Below are positions 59,742-64,000 of a stretch of 64,000 nucleotides of DNA, in pieces (the first letter of the stretch is position 1; each line of letters starts with the position of its first letter). Both the position numbers and the translations under genes were made by a program. The notes below the pieces were generated by a model. The model was given only the letters and a program-made list of their open reading frames with translations. It was not told the DNA's origin and searched no databases. This DNA is from Gammaproteobacteria bacterium (GTDB lineage: Bacteria > Pseudomonadota > Gammaproteobacteria > Steroidobacterales > GCA-2729495). The DNA lies in the NCBI GenBank assembly GCA_030066665.1, contig JASJBD010000001.1, positions 1 through 64,000 of the forward strand, written 5' to 3'.

Positions 59742-60701
59742 ATGCGCTGTGAACCAGGCACAATACCCCGATCTGCCCGCGTGCGGCAGTTGGCCATGGC
59801 GCTAGCGGTCTTTTTGCTAACGAGCCTCGTCCTGCTGCCGGCTCAGGCCGACTCCCACGCAAACCGGCTCATCCTGGTCGCCGGCGCGACCGGTACGCAG
59901 GGCGGCGCGGTCGCGCGTGAACTGCTCCGGCGCGGCTACGGGGTCCGCGGCCTGACGCGCGACCCGTCCAGTGACAGAGCCGTCGCGCTGACTGAACTTG
60001 GCGCCAAAATGGTTGCGGGCAATTTCGACGATCCGGCGTCCCTGCAGTCTGCAATGCGCGGCGCCTACGGCGTATTCGCGGTCACGGATTTCTGGGAACA
60101 CGGCTACGACAAAGAAGTGGCGCACGGCCGTGCGCTCGTTGACGCGGCAGAGAATGCCGGCGTGAAACACTTCGTCTACACCTCGGTCGCGGGTGCCGAT
60201 GAAAACACTGGCGTAGCGCACTTCGACAGCAAGTACGACGTGGAGCAATACCTGGCTGCATCCGATCTGACCTGGAGCGTCATTCGGCCGGTGTCTTTCA
60301 TGAACAACTGGTACTGGCGCCAGGACGAGATTCGGTCTGGCAGTTACATCGATCCGGCGGAACCGGAACAACGGCACCAGTGGATTGCAGCGGCCGACAT
60401 CGGTTTCTTTGCGGCCGAAGCCTTTGACCAGCCGGAATCCTGGGCCAGACGAGCCGAGGACATTGCCGGTGACGAACTGACGCTGGCGGAATTCGCCGCG
60501 TTGCTAAGCCGGGTAACTGGCCGTGAAGTACAGCATGAGCAGATCAGCTGGGCCGATTACGAAGCCAAGAATGGCGAGGACATGACGACCATGCACCGCT
60601 GGTTCGCCGAGCACGGCTACTCGGTGGATATTGCCGCGCTCCGCACGCGTTACCCAGGGCTGCAAACCGCGGCGCAGTTCCTCGAGGCAATGGACTGGTA
60701 A
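59742..60701 (+). CDS. NmrA-like NAD(P)-binding protein with signal peptide or anchor
   Basis: 319 residues from the ATG at 59742. A basic stretch and a 20-residue hydrophobic segment ending A-Q-A-D look like a Sec signal. Next are V-A-G-A-T-G-T-Q-G-G and R-D-P, the NADP-type NmrA motif, then K-H-F-V-Y-T-S-V-A-G and I-R-P-V-S-F-M-N-N. It is related to the cytosolic 28646-29500 protein, apart from the leader. Confidence 0.85.
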   Translation: MRCEPGTIPRSARVRQLAMALAVFLLTSLVLLPAQADSHANRLILVAGATGTQGGAVARELLRRGYGVRGLTRDPSSDRAVALTELGAKMVAGNFDDPASLQSAMRGAYGVFAVTDFWEHGYDKEVAHGRALVDAAENAGVKHFVYTSVAGADENTGVAHFDSKYDVEQYLAASDLTWSVIRPVSFMNNWYWRQDEIRSGSYIDPAEPEQRHQWIAAADIGFFAAEAFDQPESWARRAEDIAGDELTLAEFAALLSRVTGREVQHEQISWADYEAKNGEDMTTMHRWFAEHGYSVDIAALRTRYPGLQTAAQFLEAMDW

Positions 60702-60714
60702 CCGCCGGGCTCGA

Positions 60715-61827
60715 CTATGTCGACCAGGCCTTGACGCGCCGATAGATCACCAGCGATAACGCCCCCAGACCGAATAGCAACACGAAGGTCGACACCACGA
60801 TACCGACCGGCCGCAGGATATACAGCAGGCTCATGATGACGGTCACGACGGCAATGCCCGCCCAGGTCGCGCCGAGACTGGGATTCGCATCATCACGAAA
60901 CCGCTGGTGACCGAAGCGCGCCACCAGCACAATCCCCGACAGACCCCCGAGCAGGATTGCCAACAGGTAATCCAGCAGCACGACCGTGCCCAATAGCGCG
61001 CCGATACCGCTCAAATACAGCAGGAAGATAACGACCGGGGTGATTGCCAGCACGGCGAAGCCGACACCGAGCGTCATCCAGGGTGTGGACTTCAGCGTCG
61101 CGAGGCAATCGGCGCAAATCCCGCGAAACAGTGTATACAACACACCGGCGGCGAAGATGATCCCGAGCAACGCGTAGATGCGCGACAGGAACCCACGCCG
61201 CGGCCGGAAATCCCGCAGGGGCGGCCCCTCGCGGATTTCGCCTGCAATCAGCGCATCGTCGCTGATCCGTGGCTTGTTCTCACTTCGCCAAACAAGATCA
61301 CCATTGATCACGGCACCGTCGCCGATCCGAATGCGCTCGCCCCCCAGCTCGACGTCACCATCGACCTGGCCAGAAAACTCGATGCTCCCACCGACCGCTT
61401 TGACTTCACCGCCTATGGTGCCGGCAATATAGACCCGGCCCGCGGCAATCCAGGCCCAGTCCTCGATGCTGCTGCCCGACTCGATGCGAGCCTCCCCGCC
61501 GGCAATCACAGCGTGTCCGGCAACGTTGCCGGACACGGTTACCGTGCGCCCGGCCAAACGGACGTCGTCGGCAACCGAACCGCTGACCCTGATCGTGCGC
61601 CCGGCAGCGATGACGTCGTTGTCGACCGCACCGGCGACCACCACGGTCTGTCCCGCCAGCACCGCATCGCCGCCAATTGCTGCCTGAACCTCGACATCTC
61701 CCCCGGCCGCGTAAAGGTCATTGTCCATCGCGTCGCGCACGATCACGCTGCGACCGAATTCCTGCGCCGTAGTAGTCAACGGCAGCAAGCAGAGCGACAA
61801 GAGCAATAGACGGCGGGAGCTGCGCAT
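60715..61827 (-). CDS. Exported bactofilin-like repeat protein with C-terminal membrane domain
   Basis: 370 residues from the ATG at 61827 with an aaggag site; a longer upstream reading overlaps the next gene and is not used. After a signal peptide, residues about 25-185 are short beta-helix steps (G-G-D-V-E-V, I-G-G-D-A-V-L-A-G, V-A-D-D-V-R-L-A-G) like those of polymer-forming bactofilins. Four hydrophobic segments follow. The architecture matches polymer-forming cytoskeletal-type membrane proteins of unknown role. Confidence 0.82.
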   Translation of the reverse strand: MRSSRRLLLLSLCLLPLTTTAQEFGRSVIVRDAMDNDLYAAGGDVEVQAAIGGDAVLAGQTVVVAGAVDNDVIAAGRTIRVSGSVADDVRLAGRTVTVSGNVAGHAVIAGGEARIESGSSIEDWAWIAAGRVYIAGTIGGEVKAVGGSIEFSGQVDGDVELGGERIRIGDGAVINGDLVWRSENKPRISDDALIAGEIREGPPLRDFRPRRGFLSRIYALLGIIFAAGVLYTLFRGICADCLATLKSTPWMTLGVGFAVLAITPVVIFLLYLSGIGALLGTVVLLDYLLAILLGGLSGIVLVARFGHQRFRDDANPSLGATWAGIAVVTVIMSLLYILRPVGIVVSTFVLLFGLGALSLVIYRRVKAWST

Positions 61828-61909
61828 CGGTCGTCTCCTTTTTGTTATTGAGTGCGTCCAGTCACTATACGCGCTTGCTGTTTGGGCCGAAAGCGACCCT
61901 CTGGCGAGG

Positions 61910-62878
61910 CTATAGCGTCGGTATCCAGTCGCGCAGCGCCCGCCCAATAGCCTCTCCTGACACCTCCTGCACGAAGTGTCCACCGTAGACGCGGACCGTC
62001 TTCTGATTCGGCAACCGGCGCGCGAACGACAACAGTTCCTTGACGCTGAAAATAATTCCCGGCACGGCCTGCACGAATAGCTTGGGGACCTCGTTTGTTG
62101 CCAGCCAGGCTGAGTAGTCACGAATAATCTTGTCGTTGGCGGCTGGTTCTCCGCCCTGCGGCAATTCGCGGGGCCAGGAAAGCATGGGTCGGCGACTCTC
62201 GCCGGGTTCCAGAAACGGTCGCTGGTATTCCGCTTTGTCGGCGTCGCTAAGGTACAACCCGACTTCGCGCAACAGGCCTTGCATGAACATGTTGTCCTCC
62301 AGGATGGCTTTTTCGCCCCGCTCGGAGCGCAGCATCCGGAAGAACGGACTGGGTTCCGGATCGTATTCAGGATCCGGCGGCCGCAATAGGGCCTCCATGT
62401 ACGCAATGCCCCGGACACGGTCGGGATTCAGGGCAGCCCAGTTGAAACCCATCGCCGATCCCCAGTCGTGAATGACCAAGACGACGTTATCTTCGATGCC
62501 CAGCTTGTCCAGCAGGCCGAACACGTAGTCACGGTGCTGCAGGAATGTGTACGAACGCGGGCCGGCGTCCGGCAGTTTTTCCGAGTCACCCATGCCGATC
62601 ATGTCCGGCGCGATGCAACGCCCGAGGTGCTGCACCTGGGGTATGACCTTGCGCCACAAATAGGACGACGTGGGATTACCGTGCAGGAATACGATCGGAT
62701 CGCCGTCGCCGACCTCGTACCAGGCCATTCGTAACCCGTTGATCGTGGTGAAACGTTTGCTAGCCGACCAGGAACTCGCCGGAGCCTCGGCACCATTCGC
62801 GCGCCCCGTCAAACCGACGGCGGCAGCCGCTGCACCACCCGCAATGAGGCCACGCCGTGACAAGGTCTGCCTGTTCAT
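61910..62878 (-). CDS. Tat-exported haloalkane-dehalogenase-like alpha/beta hydrolase
   Basis: 322 residues. A twin-arginine leader (S-R-R-G-L-I-A-G-G) precedes the domain. H-G-N-P-T-S-S gives the Asn that binds halide, and the nucleophile is D138 in H-D-W-G, not Ser, with the second halide Trp next to it. The late G-G-H-F-V-Q-E is the catalytic His. These are the landmarks of haloalkane dehalogenases, but the natural substrate is open. Confidence 0.9.
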   Translation of the reverse strand: MNRQTLSRRGLIAGGAAAAAVGLTGRANGAEAPASSWSASKRFTTINGLRMAWYEVGDGDPIVFLHGNPTSSYLWRKVIPQVQHLGRCIAPDMIGMGDSEKLPDAGPRSYTFLQHRDYVFGLLDKLGIEDNVVLVIHDWGSAMGFNWAALNPDRVRGIAYMEALLRPPDPEYDPEPSPFFRMLRSERGEKAILEDNMFMQGLLREVGLYLSDADKAEYQRPFLEPGESRRPMLSWPRELPQGGEPAANDKIIRDYSAWLATNEVPKLFVQAVPGIIFSVKELLSFARRLPNQKTVRVYGGHFVQEVSGEAIGRALRDWIPTL

Positions 62879-62925
62879 ATTGCCCTCTCAGTCAGTTGTC
62901 GCTCCCCGCCTTGTAAGATACACCC

Positions 62926-63873
62926 ATGTCCGACCCGATCTGCTGGCTAATTGGCCGTCGCGCAATGATCGCCGCTATTCTCGCGCTGCTCGCCGCATGC
63001 GGACCAACGGCGCCGGAGCAACTGCCGGAGAATACGGAACGCGTGGCCGACGACGTGTATTTGTTCCGGCATGGGGAGCATCGCAGCCTGTTCCTGGTGT
63101 CGAACGATGGGGTCATCGTTACGGACCCCCTCAATGCCGCCGCGGCACGAGAGTATCGGCGGGCGATCGCAGCCATTACCGATCAGCCGGTGAAATTCGT
63201 GGTCTATTCACACTATCACTGGGACCGGGTATCCGGCGCCGAGGTGTTCACCGCGGACGGCGCCCAAGTCATTGCGCAGGCACGCTGCGGGGCGCGGTTC
63301 CGCGACAATCCCAATCCCGCGGTGGTCACGCCGGATACCACCTTCGACGATCGTTACGACGTTACCGTGGGAGAACAAACGCTGGAACTGCACTACTTTG
63401 GGCCGGCACATGGCGACTGTCTAACAGTGTTTCTCGTCCAGCCAGCCGGTCTAATGCAGATTGTCGATCTGGTCGAGCCCCCGCACGCGGCGTTTCCACC
63501 CGACCCGAATGTACCGTATGTAAAACCGCACAATCTGCGGCAGTTTTTTGCCGCAGTCGAAACGCTGGTGGATGACAGGCGCGTTAGCCAGGTGCTGGCC
63601 AGCCATGCGAGATTAATCGACGATGGCAGCGGCGGCCAGCAAGTATCGCCCCCGACTGCTCCGGCTGCCATCATCGCGGATCAGGCGCGGTTTTGGCAGG
63701 CAATCTATGCAACTGTTGAATCGGCTAAACGGGAGGGCCACGTTGGCATCGACAGCTTCGTGCGCATGCGCAAGGTCGACCTGACACCGTTCGAGTCGTT
63801 CGACGGCTACTCGAAAGACGACCTGCGAATCATCATGCGGCGGTTCGTCGGCTTCTACGACATGGGTCGCTAG
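62926..63873 (+). CDS. MBL-fold lipoprotein with altered zinc motif
   Basis: 315 residues, or 302 from the internal ATG at 62965. A lipobox (L-A-A-C) places it in the periplasm. The MBL motif reads H-Y-H-W-D-R where H-x-H-x-D-H is normal, so the second-site His is Arg. A later G-P-A-H-G-D-C matches the third-His block. The C-terminal third is helical. One-metal or non-hydrolytic activity is possible. Confidence 0.82.
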   Translation: MSDPICWLIGRRAMIAAILALLAACGPTAPEQLPENTERVADDVYLFRHGEHRSLFLVSNDGVIVTDPLNAAAAREYRRAIAAITDQPVKFVVYSHYHWDRVSGAEVFTADGAQVIAQARCGARFRDNPNPAVVTPDTTFDDRYDVTVGEQTLELHYFGPAHGDCLTVFLVQPAGLMQIVDLVEPPHAAFPPDPNVPYVKPHNLRQFFAAVETLVDDRRVSQVLASHARLIDDGSGGQQVSPPTAPAAIIADQARFWQAIYATVESAKREGHVGIDSFVRMRKVDLTPFESFDGYSKDDLRIIMRRFVGFYDMGR

Positions 63874-63877
63874 CAAA

Positions 63878-64000
63878 ATGACTATGAAGACACAGGCACT
63901 CGTGCTGCTGGCTGGCCTGCTGCTGTCATTGCCAGTGACGGCGCGGACGCCGGCCGACGAAGTGCCCCTGCTGATGCCGGGCACCAGGTTTCCATTCAAG
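63878..64000 (+). CDS. Exported protein, N-terminal fragment at right edge
   Basis: Starts at an ATG 4 bases after the stop of the MBL gene (a second ATG at 63884 is possible) and runs off the window. The visible 41 residues are a signal peptide with V-T-A-R and the start of the mature chain. Nothing more can be said. Confidence 0.7.
   Translation, partial: MTMKTQALVLLAGLLLSLPVTARTPADEVPLLMPGTRFPFK

Noticed and set aside
61828-62418. N-terminal extension of the bactofilin-like gene up to 62418
   Set aside because: The extension overlaps the dehalogenase-like gene, is Arg/Cys-rich without any pattern, and a good ribosome site and signal peptide occur at 61827.

Overview
The window is high-GC, densely coded bacterial DNA from what looks like a gammaproteobacterium. 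A GreB-type elongation factor, many Tat- or lipobox-exported redox enzymes, PEP-CTERM-type sorting tails, LLM flavoenzymes and a Rieske oxygenase together suggest a free-living heterotroph. No rRNA, tRNA, CRISPR array, insertion sequence or integrase was seen, so finer placement is only a guess.

Left part (1-12.5 kb): a lipoprotein esterase cut by the window edge, whose first 77 bases are an exact inverted copy of positions 319-395; an exported TPR protein; two paralogous LLM flavoenzymes around a membrane-anchored hydrolase; a cupin/JmjC-like oxygenase; a Rieske oxygenase; an FmdB-type zinc ribbon with a His-rich tail; a Tat-exported aldo/keto reductase; a strongly structured small RNA or attenuator with a complete anti-Shine-Dalgarno complement; greB; a TetR gene overlapping a membrane-protein gene; a 47-base perfect palindrome; and an unrecognised membrane-protein operon.

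Centre (12.5-28.3 kb): one gene of 5,250 codons on the minus strand encodes a giant type V autotransporter. It has a signal peptide, an extremely long repetitive passenger (including fourteen copies of a module marked by WDGGT), a cysteine-containing insert and a C-terminal beta-barrel ending in Phe.

Accessory cluster (28.6-37.9 kb), the most interesting part: NmrA-like protein, DUF1330 protein, a divergent HemF-like protein, two tandem NifH/BchL-like Fe proteins, a NifD/BchN-like subunit, a BchB-like subunit with the DPOR C-terminal domain, then two small proteins that resemble the cyclophilin-like and helical-bundle halves of cucumopine synthase. No nitrogen-fixation or photosynthesis genes accompany them. 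This looks like an uncharacterised nitrogenase-like reductase system. The HemF-like gene hints at a tetrapyrrole, the cucumopine-synthase-like pair at a cyclic amino-acid-derived substrate; the two hints do not agree and the substrate is unknown.

Right part (37.9-64 kb): exported catabolic and redox genes (alpha/beta hydrolases, a flavin amine oxidase, diheme cytochromes c, a BBE-type FAD oxidase, a nitrilase, SnoaL-like protein, GAF-LuxR regulator, VOC protein, APC permease, SDRs, a SorAB-like molybdoenzyme, peptide deformylase, DHA2 transporter, MBL-fold enzymes, a haloalkane-dehalogenase-like enzyme), dockerin- and PEP-CTERM-type surface proteins, two NmrA-like proteins with signal peptides, and a bactofilin-like membrane protein. 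One secreted domain occurs alone (59007-59699) and fused to a hydrolase (36321-37943).
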